A stretch of DNA of 64,000 nucleotides from Heterobilharzia americana. Its lineage: Eukaryota > Platyhelminthes > Trematoda > Strigeidida > Schistosomatidae. The stretch spans positions 93,148,708-93,212,707 of the forward strand of contig OX104127.1 of NCBI GenBank assembly GCA_944470555.2, written 5' to 3'. The notes under the pieces were generated by a model, which saw nothing but the letters and a program-made list of their open reading frames with translations, made no database searches and had not been told where the DNA came from. Positions within the stretch are counted from its first letter, which is position 1. Each line of letters opens with the position of its first letter. The position numbers were made by a program, and so were the translations under genes. This document shows positions 1 to 13,011 of this stretch, in pieces.

Positions 1-439
1 GGGTGCTGTTTGCTTGCAATTGATGGCCAGTATGAAACAGCGTTGAAGAGTGAATCACAAATTATCAGAGATAACTTACCCAGTGAGACAAATGCCGTAG
101 CATCAGTGCTATGAGATGTGACTGTCGAATGAACCGGTGTAGTGTGTACAATTTCCGTCATCTGAGTGTTCACTGTGTTCAGTGTATCTTCGTTTGCAGA
201 CGATACTGCACCGCATAATTTCCATCTTGGATCATTCAACTTCATGTTTCCTACTTCACATTGTTTTTTAAGAGCTTGACGGGCATCGCCTGCATTATGA
301 AAAGATTCATATATTGAAAATTATTATTGATGAAAATGGAAAATTGCCAGTCTACCTTGTCACCACACATTTGAAATAATCGGATTCAGCTACGATTACG
401 TTCCACTGTATGCGATTACATTTAAGAATATTTCTATGC
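1..439. other. Unassigned flank
   Basis: No recognisable gene or repeat is seen. It is AT-rich sequence leading up to the target duplication of the first RTE copy. Confidence 0.5.
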
Positions 440-451
440 TAACACATTTTG
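440..451 (+). repeat. Target-site duplication, left copy (RTE copy A)
   Basis: The 12-mer taacacattttg recurs exactly at 2664-2675, directly after the AAT-rich 3' tail of RTE copy A. This fixes the borders of that insertion. Confidence 0.85.
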
Positions 452-640
452 CAACCTCGCCTGGCTAACTAGTTCACTAGTTACTAGCCGGTCCTAAGCC
501 CAGATAAAGAGGGAAGGTTGAGCACACGGCCAGCAACCCTACCCCGGAAAACCAATCCAATCCCTAAAGAAACTTCCAAGCACAAAGAAATTATAAAACA
601 TAAAATTAAACTTATTCCTCGCTGGAATCGGAGAGGCGAA

Positions 641-1031
641 ATGATGCCGGTTGATGAAAGCCTTCGGGAAGCCAATCGCCTGATGTGTCTTCTCACTCTG
701 GATGTAGAAAAAGTGAACATGGGGGCATGGAATGTCCGCACCATGTATGAACTAAGCAAGGCTGCTCAGATTGCAAACGAGATGAGGAGGTATGGCATGG
801 AAGCGCTTGGAATCTGCGAAAGCAGATGGAATGGAAGTGAACTCCCCAAACTGTCAGCTGGAGAGAAGTCAATAATCTACTCCGATATTTTCACCCAGAC
901 GACAAACACGAGCACACGGAGGAAGTGGCCATCATGATTTCCCCAAGAACATCGAAGGCTCCCATGCAGAGGGAACTAGCCTCCTCCAAGATCATGACAC
1001 CAAGATTCAATTCAAAAGGAAAGAAAGTCAC
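641..1031 (+). pseudogene. RTE copy A endonuclease fragment
   Basis: The reading from 641 gives MMPVDESLREANRLMCLL and then [11 protein letters not shown] and [13 protein letters not shown]. These are the first motifs of an apurinic-like endonuclease, including the catalytic-glutamate region (ICESRWNG). The frame is lost near 930 and the domain is cut off by the internal deletion at about 1032, so the later D and H motifs are absent. It is not functional. Confidence 0.8.
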
Positions 1032-1169
1032 AACGGCAAAACTACTAGTGAACACAAATCCTTCAACAAAAGTCGAAGTCCTGGGCATCATAAAGATACT
1101 GAAATTGTGGGAAAGCAGCAGGACCAGATGGAATCCCGCCAGAAACACTGAAAATAGACGCAGAAACAA

Positions 1170-2650
1170 TAGCGGACATGCTCACACCACTATTGCAGAA
1201 GGTCTGGAAGGAAGGGAAGGTACCTGCCCACTGGTTGGAGGAAAAACTACCTTGTCAAACTCCCAATGAAGTGCGACCTAAGTCTTTGCAAGAACTGGCG
1301 CGGAATCATGCTCCTGTCCACCCCAAGCAAAATATTAAGCCACATCATCCTCGAGAGACTAAAGGATGCTCTTGATTCAGAATTACGACCGGAACAGGCT
1401 GGGTGGCTGGCTTCGGGAAGAAAAAATCATGTGCGAATCAAATTGCAGCAACACGCATCATCATAGAACAGAGCGTAGAATGCCAGTCAACTCTCTACGT
1501 CACCTCAACTTCATCGACTTTGAAAAGGCCTTTGACAGCGTCGACCCACAAGTAATTTGGCAGTTGCTTCAACACTACGGAATACCACAAACCTTTATCG
1601 ACCTCATTCAACAACAGCTATATGAAGACGCCACATGCCAAGTAATTCACAATGGGAAGCTCAGTGATGCCTTCGAAGTGAAGACAGGAGTAAGACAAGG
1701 CTGTCTACTATCACCCATGATCTTCCTGATTGCGGTCAACTGGACAGGACTATGCAACAGACAACTGTGAGGAGCGAGAAGATGGGCATACGATGAAAAG
1801 AACCTAGAAGATTTGGGTTTTGCCGACGACGATTTATGTTTAATAGCATATCGCACAAACTCGAAGATCTACAGGCGAAAACTAGCAAGTTGACAGAAGA
1901 GGCAGCGAAGACGGGACTTCAAGTGAACGTAGAGAAGACGGAGGTCATGAAGATACCCAACCAATAACAGCATCAAAAACAAGCACTAATCACCGTCAAC
2001 GGGAGAAATACAAAGGAAGTTGTCTCTTTCACCTACCTACCTAGGCACCATCGTTTCAACTACAGGCGGTGGCGGCGGCACAGATGAAGACGTCAAGTCC
2101 AGGGCCAGAAAGGCAAGACAGGCCTTCATTAATCTGAAATCAGTGTGGAGATCGACTGCACTCAGCATAAAGCGCGAACAACATCTGGATTCTCAACACC
2201 AATGTCAAGTCAGTGCTTCTATATGGTTCAGAAACTTGGAGCGTCACGAAAAGCATTTGCAACAAACTACAGACATTCATCAACGGCTGCCTACGCTCAC
2301 TTGATACTGAAGATCAGATGGCCAGAATAATAAGAATAAGCAACAAGGAACTCTGGCTGGTTGGCAACGAACCAACCAAGAACCCATCTCCCAACAAATA
2401 TGCAGAAGGTGGAGATGGATTGAGCATGCACTGAGAAGGCCGACTGGGGACATCATGTGCCAGGCTCTCGAGTGAAACCCAGAGGGGGGACGATGAACTG
2501 GGCGTCCGAGGGTGACATGGAGGAGATCATGCGAGAAAGAAGTGATAGCTTCTGGGCAGTCGTAGAGCCGGATTTTGAAGACTGTGAGAACAGAGTGGAA
2601 TGGAGGCGTGCTACTGAAGCCCTACATTCCACCAGGAACTCAAGGGAAAA
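1170..2650 (+). pseudogene. RTE copy A reverse transcriptase and C-terminal region
   Basis: The motifs appear in order across shifted frames: [20 protein letters not shown] (about 1287), [12 protein letters not shown] (about 1510), [10 protein letters not shown] (about 1687), [11 protein letters not shown] (about 1816, active-site FADD), [11 protein letters not shown] (about 2035) and [13 protein letters not shown] (about 2216). At least three frame changes separate them. The same breaks recur in the copies at 9190-9767 and 42880-44773, so the defects predate the copying. It is not a functional enzyme. Confidence 0.85.
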
Positions 2651-2663
2651 ATAATAATTATAA

Positions 2664-2675
2664 TAACACATTTTG
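2664..2675 (+). repeat. Target-site duplication, right copy (RTE copy A)
   Basis: An exact 12/12 copy of taacacattttg at 440-451 follows the element tail. Confidence 0.85.
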
Positions 2676-5600
2676 TGCTCCCTTTGCTAATTTCTAAGTT
2701 TTCTCATTAATGCACTTTCTTCTTTTCCATGTTCCTGCTTTCACTCTTGTTTGTTTGCAATCTAATAAATATTTTTCAATTTCTCTATTTTCAATCATTT
2801 ACCTATGTTTATGTTCATCGTTATTATCACATACATGAACCAATTATATTCAGATTAATATAGATTTACTTACATAGGACAAAGTAGTGGCTAAGTTGAA
2901 TGTTCTTTAACCTCATAGTTTCATGTATCTTTTGTTCGATTGCTGTTCCAAAACCCGGATATTCTGAGATTGGATATTCCAAGTAGATTCCTGCTACAAG
3001 GAATGAACCATATTCCCCCAGGTGAATCAAGAAACAATCTGTTTCATTCTTGATGGATGAATTGACAAGCTGGCTAGCCTCCTTTACCTGACCAACGTTG
3101 AATATCAGAATGAAAATACACGAAATTAGAGCAAATCTTAATATTCGTCATGTGTGCAGACTTTTCTCACCTGCAATATGGTCGCATACGAGAATTCACA
3201 CATAGTGGAAGCGAACAACATCTGCACATCTGCTCATAGGAACTGGCCTGCCCAAATACATTGACTGCTGACTAAGATGGTGAATGTTACCTTCATTTAT
3301 CACCTTCAGTATGCAACATGTAGCACAACAATACGTACTCATGACTTCATTCCACACCTCCGTTTAGTAGAGCATGGATCACGTTTCACTATGGTAAAAC
3401 ACTTATTCCTGGCTGCTACTATAACCATTCCAACAACACCTGCATATCTTATTTTAAATGCTGTTTCACTGCCCACTTCCACTCCTCAAGCTGGTGTTTG
3501 GAATTCTTATATCCCTCTCTGTATACATGAATTGTTGTTCTCGATTTTTCACGCAGATGTAAAACACTTTACAGATCACGTGTCATACAGTGATATTCTT
3601 AATAAAGAGCGATCTAGTTAAGATGCCTGAGCACTAATTGGATATGTGATCTTACTCATATGTAGGCTATTCTCCCCATGCAAAGGGAATGCATATTACT
3701 GTGGATTATTATCATTAATGTTATCAGCAACATTATTGCATCACCTATCCTGTGGTCTCTTAAATTGACTCGACACTCGCGGCATCACTTATATATGGTC
3801 TTATGCCTTCGAATAATTCATTTTTGAAGGTCACGATGCAGTCGCTAACGTATCTACCTTCTAAATATGTGTACATATGTATGAACATGAAAATAATTGC
3901 AGAGGTTCTAGTGTCCAGAATACGCTTGTGTAATACTTTAGGGAGTGATGCACTTACCGCGTCGCAAAGGGTCGCAGTTAGTTCTTTGTATGCACTAGAA
4001 TTAAGATTGTCAAATTCAGAATTCCAGGAGATACGTGTGCGTGTGACTGTGTCGACCAGATACCCATTAATTCCGAGTATAGGCACTTCATTGAAAGATA
4101 TAAGGAATAGAATTAGGAATAGGTTCCACCGAAACCACGATGAAAAATTTTGTGATTACAAGATATGCCTATGAAAAGGCTTTGAACAGTTGCACACAAA
4201 TTAAATCAGTGTGCGACGTGTGCAGACCTTATCGTATAACGGAACGTCATCTATTGAAGTAATCAAGTCAATCAGCAGGACGTATGTTGAAAGAATATTG
4301 ACCTTGCACTGACACATTTAGAAAAGGTGAGATGCATATCACATAACTTATTGTTCAGTATCCAAGAATTTCAAGTCTCAATTTAACGATTTGATACTAC
4401 TATTCAAATTCGGGTGAACACTGGTTCATCTACCAAACGATGGTGTTGAGCAGAGATGCCTTAATACTTCTAATCCAAATGACCGTAGAAACTGCTTGAT
4501 AGTAATAATACGGAAAACCATATGAGATACGACGTGATAAGTTCGCATCTACAAGATGATGAAATCTTCCTCTGTACAAGTATCGATGGAAGTATGAGGA
4601 AAAGAAAACACTCCGGAGGGTGAAGTGTTGCAAACCGTCTCCTCTTTTCTCCATTCAACTACTTCCCATTAGCTTTAAGGTATCAACCTGATTTTCGTGA
4701 CCAGCTTGGTTGACCAAGCGTGTATGCAGAAAACAAGCTACATTTACACACACTGATTATCAGAGGTTGTAGTCACCGCTTAGACAGAAATCAGACATTC
4801 TCAGACTCGAAGCTGTCAGTGTTTTCATCGGTCAAGCTGTTCAGTCCGACAGGAAATATCATGTCAGATTCATAGACTGATTGAGCGTTTGCCTCAAACT
4901 AAAGCGATACTTCGGACTTGAATGCTGAAATCGTTCGAACATGAATGTTGGCTGGGTGCTGAAATGGTTAAACGATCTACATCTGTAAATACTGTGCCAT
5001 TGTCTGGTCTTATCCAAACATGAAACAAGCCTCCGTTGTCAGTTAGGAATTCGGATCAATGAAATATCACCAGCAAACGATCCATATCAATGCCATGTTG
5101 TCTGTTGACACGATCACATATATTGTGGGTCATCTTTGAAACATTTCTTGACAAATATACAGTTCACGTAGTCTTCCTAAATCACACATCTTCCACAATC
5201 CAATATTGCGCAGTGTCATGTGTGATACACGCACAGGTGTGTTGTGTTGTTTCAGAATTTCACTTCGGATTTAACAGTATAAGTAAACATTTGGTTGTTT
5301 CCATTCATATCCAATGATAAGAAAGTTTTCACTAATGTGATTCTACACCAACAATTGTACACATCGATGCATATGTAGTCATAGCAAGCCCTGACTTTGT
5401 TTTCCCTAGTAGAAATGTATAATGAGCTGCCATCATTATGATATGTTGATCATGGAGAGAAAGTTGACCAGGTTATTTACGATATCTTATACCTAGTGAT
5501 ACCAATCAGCATGCGATTCATGCAATATTTTTCGCAAACCCACGAACACAAATGCAGACGGCTAGCTGAGTAAATGCAAGGAGCTCACGTCGACACTTGC

Positions 5601-6708
5601 TAGACCCGATGATAGAAGGATGAACAAGTTCTGCCTCATCACTACGAAAGCTAATTACAGTTGTGACAAGTATTTTCCTTTATCGTAATATGGTTGAATT
5701 CAGTGAGAGTCAACCTCCACAAATAAATATTTTGGAAACTGAGTCCTGATTGCCTCGGTGAATGATATCTCTGGTTAAGCAATACAAATGATGGTGTGAT
5801 ATTTCTAGTTTGCTTCTTTCAAATTACAATTTTATACATCAGTCGTCTTAGGTATTTCCCTCGCCTGGATCACGGCAGGAGCAAAAGTAACATCATTCAA
5901 CATCTGCTTTATTTTGCTGGCTTCAGTCTATCCATTGTGACTAAGTCTAATAATGCAAGGATGAATTTGCAGACGGAAACATGTATAAAATAGACTGACT
6001 TGCACGACAAAATGGAATACCATGTGCATGTAATTTCCATCTCCATAATCTCTGTTTGCTTTGAGTACTGTGAATTTGGTTGGTATTCCACTCACCTGAA
6101 GGTAGTGTCTCCTCGTTGCATATTACCTTCTGGCCCACAATTCGCACCATTTTAACCAGCCACAATAACAGCAATGACATTTTCATTGTTCCTTTTCGAT
6201 GGTGATGCTGAAGGTGAAGTGAAAATTTTCGTGTGAGTAGTCCACAATCCGTTATTAAGAAGCAAAATCAATGCGCTCAAATTTCTATGTTATTCGGTAA
6301 GAGATGAGGATGAGAACTGACTGATGGAACGCGAAGTTGTGGAACTTATCTATGAGGGTGTGGGAATGTTGAAGAGTGGGTCAGTGAACAAGGTCAGATT
6401 TGTGTTTCATCAGTGAATGTCATGTGAGAGTTTCAAGGTGTGGAGACTGCATAAAATTGTGTATAAACCACTTCAACTATAAGCAATACTTCCTTTTAGT
6501 GGTTTCTTTTACACATTCTGTACATTCTTCCTAATACTTGTAAAAACGAATGTTGTTTATATATATACCTTCTCGCTTGTGGCGGTAATTGCGTCTTTTG
6601 CTGCTGCTAATCGTGGAAATATAATGTGCTTCTAACTATTCAGGCTTCTGCCTCTATTACTACTGCCTTTCGTACACATTAACTGATTGTCTTGGAACTT
6701 TACAGGAC
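2676..6708. other. No recognised gene (4.0 kb)
   Basis: Short open frames occur on both strands, but none has a recognisable domain or a splice pattern I can support. The sequence is AT-rich and looks intergenic. Confidence 0.45.
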
Positions 6709-7051
6709 TGTGGCGTCACACTTCCACAAAATCAATAGCCTAGGGTTTGACGACTCTCGACATTGATGCTGACCTTGATAGTTTAACTGGACTCGCTAAG
6801 CCGAAGGCACCCAGTCAAGCATCCTCGCCATTTGGCACGCTGTCGTGTTACGTTGCACTGCTCGTATTCGACTCTCCAGCCAGTTAGTTGGAAGGCATCG
6901 GTATCTTGGCACAACCATTCAAATATACTATTCCATCCGACTACGCTATTGTGTCCTTCCTTGGTCTCGTATTCGTGGGTATATAACAAGTCCGAATAAT
7001 TAGTGATTGGTCTTTGCGTCTGTCAATTTCGCACCAGGACAAATCCCAAAT
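6709..7051 (+). mobile_element. Solo LTR of the LTR1 (CsRn1/Boudicca-like) family
   Basis: It aligns over its whole 343 bp with the two LTRs of the element at 9768-14946. Only a few differences were noticed, for example tgtggcg instead of tgtagcg at the start and cccaaat at the end. No internal region follows, so it is a solo LTR left by LTR-LTR recombination or a truncated copy. A clear target duplication was not found. Confidence 0.88.
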
Positions 7052-9189
7052 TACCTCTCATCTTACTTCCAAATATTACGACAATCAAGCTGATTAACGA
7101 CCACTACGGAGACCCAACAAATCTGGCCTTCTGATCTCTGGAGTATCCTAAAATTGTGGTGGACAATACCGAAGAGATAACCTTCAAGTAACCAGTGATT
7201 ATCTATAACATTGGCAATACTATTTGTGCTATAGCGTGTAACTTTTCACGCACGTGTATCATAAAATCCACTTTTCTTGTAAATTATATGTAGTTTGTCA
7301 TTTTGGTTTACTTGACATTCTTTGGGTCCACTACAAAGGTGATAGATAGCGGCAACTCGCAGTCCACAAGTTCCTCTATCTGCGAAAGAGTTACATTTAA
7401 GTGAAGTAGTTATTATGGATGAAATAATGGTAGTAGAATGTAGATGACTGGCAGCAAGTGGAAACAATGAAGGTGACTAACCGTGTCTTCCACACACCCT
7501 GATCAAGCTTCAAATAGTGGTTCAGCGCTTTCCCGACTGCATTCCATAGTACTGTGCAGAGTCGCCAGCATCAATATCTATGATGTAAAACCAAATGATT
7601 TGAGTGAAGTGCCGATTCAGATCCTATGCAAAATTACTTGACCTGAAATTCCCTACTTCCACTGAGCATAATGGAACATGAAGTGTTCATTTTTCCCTAA
7701 GACGTAACTTATGGAGTATTCTACGACAGCATCATGCATGACTTGCATGTACTCATGGTGTTCTCAGTCTCACTCACACATTCCACGAATCGAAACAATT
7801 ACGACGACTGTGGAACCATCTGTGATTCGAAATGACACTGTGTGAACGTTATGAAATGTTGGGGCGTATTTGTGACAAGCGTCTAGCAACTATGGTAGGC
7901 GAACACGCATTTCAGCCGTTCTCACGTTTCATGTATGTCACCGTCACATGGTGTTGACGCCTCAGTTTTGAAAAGATGAACACCGTGAGCACTACATGTT
8001 GAGAAGTCCGTAAAAGACTTAGCTCATTTTATCGTTGTTGATCCAAACTGTTGATGACAAACTTGTTGAATGTGATTATTCCAGTAGACAAGATATTGTT
8101 AGCATCCTTTACCTTTGATTTGGAAACATTATTTCGCTAGATGGAATTCTATGCGATGGAATAGGTGTTTATAGTAGAGGAAAGTGAGAAGGAAGAGGCA
8201 TACTACTGAACCAAGAAGTGATATTTCCCACTACTGATGAGAACACTGGTAATGCACATAAGTCATATGGACTGTAACAGTGTTCTTTTCAGAATGTACC
8301 ACAAATGAAACGATTCACCTAATCAACATACACACGCAAATATGTTCAGTTAGAAACACAAATACTGAATACATATCATTTTGTCTCAGTGCAAATGAAA
8401 CAGGATAATTCAGTTTACAGAAGATAATGCAATACTCACCTGAAATAAACAGAGTTCACCGTGGAAAGGTATTCACCTTGTTTAACGTAGCGACAGTCCA
8501 TCTACCTATATACACATCATTACATACATTGTTAAGTTGACAACCAATAGGATCATCTACATAACCTGTTTCTACAAACTTTAAACAAAGTGTTCCATTC
8601 AGGTGAATGAGTAGGTGGATACAACTCAGACTTATAATGGTGTGCTCAGTTAGCTGAAATTGATCAGATGAAATTTTTTCACATTTTCTCCGCTAATGAG
8701 CATAGTGATTTTAATTATTCTAGGGTAATCAGAATGACAAAAATATCATTAAACTGTACGTTCTGAAGTATTCCAGCAACACACTGCCAGCTCTTCATTC
8801 ACTCTCATCGATTATTAAACGTTTCATCAAACGTGAATTCAATACGCCCACCTTCAATTTTCAAATCGTAGTAACTAATTTGACAGACAGTAAGTATTTG
8901 GCACATGTGACCTGATATCCACTTATCCCAGCGTCTGCATATTAGCTTTGAAATAAGAGAAACAAAATCATCATCCTTTGCACTTCGGTAGAGATTTATG
9001 TATAACTGATTGACGAGACTCTCACACCTATTGGTATTTATTTAGTGGGGACTTGAGGAGTGAGTCAATCGAGTGTGCTGTCCTGCAGTTCTCTGTGTTC
9101 TCCCATGTGCTTCTGAAACACGACCATTCCAGGTAGACGACATGAGAAGGTCTTAGGTACCTGACAACCATCACCTACTTAGAATAGAC
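7052..9189. other. No recognised gene (2.1 kb)
   Basis: I see no coding region with recognisable motifs and no clear repeat between the solo LTR and the truncated end of RTE copy B. Confidence 0.45.
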
Positions 9190-9767
9190 CATGTCTTCTC
9201 TACGTTCACTTGAAGTCCCGTCTTCGCTGCCTCTTCTGTCAACTTGTTAGTTTTCGCCTGTAGATCTTCGAGTTTGTGCGATATGCTATTAAACATAAAT
9301 CGTCGTCGGCAAAACCCAAATCTTCTAGGTTCTTTTCATCGTATGCCCATCTTCTCGCTCCTCACAGTTGTCTGTTGCATAGTCCTGTCCAGTTGACCGC
9401 AATCAGGAAGATCATGGGTGATAGTAGACAGCCTTGTCTTACTCCTGTCTTCACTTCGAAGGCATCACTGAGCTTCCCATTGTGAATTACTTGGCATGTG
9501 GCGTCTTCATATAGCTGTTGTTGAATGAGGTCGATAAAGGTTTGTGGTATTCCGTAGTGTTGAAGCAACTGCCAAATTACTTGTGGGTCGACGCTGTCAA
9601 AGGCCTTTTCAAAGTCGATGAAGTTGAGGTGACGTAGAGAGTTGACTGGCATTCTACGCTCTGTTCTATGATGATGCGTGTAGTTGCAATTTGATTCGCA
9701 CATGATTTTTTCTTCCCGAAGCCAGCCACCCAGCCTGTTCCGGTCGTAATTCTGAATCAAGAGCGTC
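9190..9767 (-). pseudogene. RTE copy B, RT core segment
   Basis: It encodes [17 protein letters not shown] and [10 protein letters not shown] on the minus strand, nearly identical to 1366-1860 of copy A. It is broken on the right by the 5' LTR of LTR1 at 9768. On the left, similarity stops at about 9190. Confidence 0.85.
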
Positions 9768-10110
9768 TGTAGCGTCACACTTCCACAAAATCAATAGCCT
9801 AGGGTTTGACGACTCTCGACATTGATGCTGACCTTGATAGTTTAACTGGACTCGCTAAGCCGAAGGCACCCAGTCAAGCATCCTCGCCATTTGGCACGCT
9901 GTCGTGTTACGTTGCACTGCTCGTATTCGACTCTCCAGCCAGTTAGTTGGAAGGCATCGGTATCTTGGCACAACCATTCAAATATACTATTCCATCCGAC
10001 TACGCTATTGTGTCCTTCCTTGGTCTCGTATTCGTGGGTATATAACAAGTCCGAATAATTAGTGATTGGTCTTTGCGTCTGTCAATTCCGCACCAGGACA
10101 AATCCTTAAT
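9768..10110 (+). repeat. LTR1 5' LTR
   Basis: It begins TGTAGCGTCACAC and ends ...ggacaaatccttaat, immediately before the primer-binding site. It matches 14604-14946 over 343 bp, with one difference noticed near the 3' end. A tatataa box-like run at 10040 is a possible promoter element. Confidence 0.92.
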
Positions 10111-10131
10111 TGGTGAGCCCGACGTGATCGA
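10111..10131 (+). promoter_or_regulatory. Primer-binding site complementary to tRNA-Trp
   Basis: The sequence TGGTGAGCCCGACGTGATCG directly follows the LTR. It matches the reverse complement of the 3' end of eukaryotic tRNA-Trp (TGGTGACCCCGACGTGATTCG) with one substitution and one missing base. CsRn1-clade elements are known to use this primer. Confidence 0.85.
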
Positions 10132-10226
10132 GTAAACTAACGTGATCACATATCCCGACTAATAACGGATATTGAATTAGTGAGCCTGTTCCATTTTATA
10201 TTTGTATATAGCTTTCATTTCGATAA

Positions 10227-11033
10227 CATCCATTCATCCATTTACTGCCTTTTCTCATATCCGACCACTTTCTCAAGCTTATTCGTATTAAGCCGACTAC
10301 GAACACGATCCAACTCGTGCCATATTGGCCAGCCAGTGCAGAAACATGGTTCCTGTATGCCGAGGCAGATTTTCGAGAACAGGGTGTCTCAGATCCTCAT
10401 TCTCGATTTCTTGCTGTCATACGGTCACTACCGCGAGAACTAAATCCGCACGTTACAGCACACATGTTTGGTCCCGAGGTAAGTGATCCTTATTCACTTC
10501 TCAATGCCGCACTCTTGAAGAGAAGCGACCTGACAGACCGCCAGTGCCTAGACGAATTGCTTCGTAACATCGAGCTAGGCAGCCACTCAACTACTGAAAT
10601 CCTTGCACGTATGCTAGAAGTAATCGGCGAACGAATATTTGACGATGGCCTTTTCCGAGAACTATTTCTCTCAAAACTACCACAACCGGTGCAAACCTTG
10701 CTGGTGACACTGCAGTCAGTCCCACTCAATAACCTGGCAGCTTCGGCAGATAAAATACTGGAGATCTCTAGCAGACCTGTCTCCAACGTATATTCTGTCT
10801 GCGACAAAACAGAGAGCCAGGATTCAGAGGTGACCAAGCTGTGCAACTCTGTGAAACAGTTGCTACGATCTCAAAGTACTAGTTCATGTAGAACTCCACG
10901 GAAACGCGTCTTAGAGCATCGCAGTAAATCACTTGGTAGCCCCAAAAGTAAACCTAACAGGGTGGAAAACCCTGAATGGTGCTGGTTTCATAATACTTGC
11001 GGAGATGAAGCCAGAAAATGTCGGAAACCATGA
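10227..11033 (+). pseudogene. LTR1 Gag, truncated inside the zinc knuckle
   Basis: An open frame without an obvious ATG runs into a CsRn1-style Gag: VPYWPASAETWFLYAEADF, then FLSKLPQPVQTLL. Near the end, WCWFHNTCGDEARKCRKP carries the C-H-C-C type zinc-binding pattern of this clade. The TGA at 11031-11033 stands exactly where the last zinc ligand would be expected, so the knuckle is incomplete. Readable Gag-like sequence continues after the stop. The upstream start is unclear; position 10317 is a GTG. Confidence 0.82.
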
Positions 11034-11062
11034 AGTTTTAACAAGGACACAAACTCGGGAAA

Positions 11063-11563
11063 CAGTCACGCCGGCACTTGTCCACGGCAACCGTAGCCGG
11101 CGGAAACAGTCGTTTGCTCTGCGTCACGGATATTCAAACGAAAGTCCGCTACCTCGTCGACACCGGCGCAGAAGTTAGCATTCTTCCCGCACCGACAAAG
11201 GAGCGTCATCATGACCCATTTTTCAATCTTCAAGCAGCCAACGGCAAGGCAATCTTAATATTCGGGAGACGGTATGCCTGCCTCAACTTAGATTGGCGTA
11301 AACCTATCCACTGGATTATTCTGCTGGCTGGCGTCTCTATGCCCATCACTGGCATAAATTTGCTAAACCATCACGATCTACTCGTAGATGCTCGCCATCG
11401 ACGTCTGACATGCAACAACTCAAAGTTATCTGTTGGCGGCACCACCTGTGTAGGTCCGAGTTTAGCCATCGTTAGAACTGAACAATCAGGCGACACGTCC
11501 TACCAAGCAGTTTTGGAGAAATACCAGAGCTACGACAACCGAAGCACATTCTTCCGTGCATAA
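11063..11563 (+). pseudogene. LTR1 protease region
   Basis: It is in a different frame from Gag and encodes the aspartic protease motif YLVDTGAEVSILPA near 11145-11190, followed by a protease-like fold region. A stop at 11561 separates it from RT. In an intact element this would be the N-terminal part of Pol. Confidence 0.85.
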
Positions 11564-11648
11564 CCAGCAATGTTATGCATCACACGACAACTACAGATCC
11601 ACCTATGGTATCCTGAGCTCGGCATCTAGCCCCTGATAAGCTAAAACG

Positions 11649-12971
11649 ATGAGGGGTGAATTCGACCACATGTTCGAATTGGGCATTGTCAAACCGTCAA
11701 ACAGCACTTGGGCACCACCATTGCATATTGTTCCCAAAAAGGATGGCAACGACTGGCGTCCAGCCGGTGACTACCGAAGGCTTAAGGCCAAAATAACTCT
11801 GGACTGCTACCCGATACCTCACCTTTACGATTTGACTGCAACCTCATGCGGAATGAGCATTTTCTCCGAAATCGATTTGGTCAAAGCGTACAAACAGATA
11901 CCTGTGGCAGCAGAAGATATCGCGAAAACAGCCATTATTACTCCTTTTGGCCTGTTTGAATTCCTGCGCATGCCATTTAGTCTTCGGAATGCAGCACAAA
12001 CATTCCAACGCTTTATGGATGATGTCTTCCGTGGTTTGAATTTTGTTCATGTCTACATCGATGACTGTCTAATTGCGAGTCCAGATAAGGAAACTCACCT
12101 CAAACATTTGGACCTCGCATTCGAAAGACTTAAAAAACATGGCATCACAGTCAACTTACAGAAGTGTGAAATAGGAGTTGAATCACTCAGCTTCCTTGGG
12201 CATACCATTGACAACAAAGGTATACACCCATTGAGAGATAAAGTGGCGGCTATCACAAACTATCCAGAGCCGACCACTGTGAAACATCTCCGCACTTTCA
12301 ATGGCCTGGTAAGTTATTACCGAAGGTTTATCCCTAACTGTGCCTCTGTCATGAGACCACTAACAGATCTACTTCGAGGAACTGCGAAGTTCGTGTCTCT
12401 GGACAACGCGGCTAGACTTGCTTTCTCTAAAGTCAAGGAAGCCATTTCGAACGCAACCATGCTTATGCATCATGACCCCAATGCTCCTTTGAGTATTGCT
12501 GTTGATGCATCTGATTCAGCAATTGGAGCAGTTTTGCAACAGTTGACTGACAACCAGTGGCAACCGTTAGCCTTTTTCTCGAGGCGGCTGCAAGACGCGG
12601 AAACAAGATACAGTACATTTGGTAGGGAACTCCCAGCTATGTACTGTTCTGTACGCCATTTTCGACATTCTGTGGAAGGTCGTGATTTCATTATTTTCAC
12701 AGACCACAAACCGTTAACGTCTTCCAGCGGCCAAGCGTCTGACAAATACTCCCCGCGTGAGTCGCGACAGCTGGTTTACATTTCCCAGTTCACGTCAGAC
12801 ATCGAGGGCGTTGATCTCGTTGAACTAGCTTGGTGTCAAAAGGGAGACCTTGAGCTGCATCATGAGTTGTCGTCCACAACTCTCAAACTGCGACTTTGTC
12901 CGGTTGGGTCAGGCAAGGATACAGTTTTGTGGGATGTCTGTGCTGGTCAACCACGCCCAACAGTTCCGTAG
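11649..12971 (+). pseudogene. LTR1 reverse transcriptase and RNase H
   Basis: This frame of 440 codons starts inside the RT domain. Motifs in order are VPKKDGNDWRPAGDYRRL, SEIDLVKAYKQIPV, PFGLFEFLRMPFSLRNAAQT, VHVYIDDCLIAS (catalytic YIDD) and SFLGHTID. The RNase H part begins IAVDASDSAIGAVLQQ and contains FTDHKPL. The catalytic residues are present, but the frame is cut off from protease upstream and becomes unrelated sequence after about 12830, so no complete polyprotein can be made. Confidence 0.92.
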
Positions 12972-13011
12972 ATTTGCCGACGCAACGTCTTCAATACGTT
13001 GCACAAACTCT

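Larger units (their letters stand above)
452..2663 (+). mobile_element. RTE-type (SR2-like) non-LTR retrotransposon, copy A, internally deleted
   Basis: The copy has a 5' leader (about 452-640), an endonuclease fragment, a reverse-transcriptase region and a 3' tail of short AAT/ATT units, bounded by a 12-bp target duplication. About 1.5 kb, comprising the end of the endonuclease and the linker, is missing at about position 1032 compared with copy C at 42880-46296. The copy is flanked like a true target-primed insertion but cannot encode a working polyprotein. Assignment to the RTE clade rests on gene order and motif style; the SR2 name is by resemblance only. Confidence 0.85.

Noticed and set aside
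3277..3621. 114-codon open frame on the plus strand
   Set aside because: It has no recognisable domain, codon pattern or splice context in an AT-rich region, so it is probably chance.
3760..4174. Overlapping open frames on both strands (108 and 123 codons)
   Set aside because: Neither shows a recognisable family, and the two overlap in antisense, which usually means at least one is spurious.
6783..6989. 68-codon frame present three times (also 9842-10048 and 14678-14884)
   Set aside because: All three lie inside LTRs of the LTR1 family. The repetition reflects the LTR, not a conserved protein.
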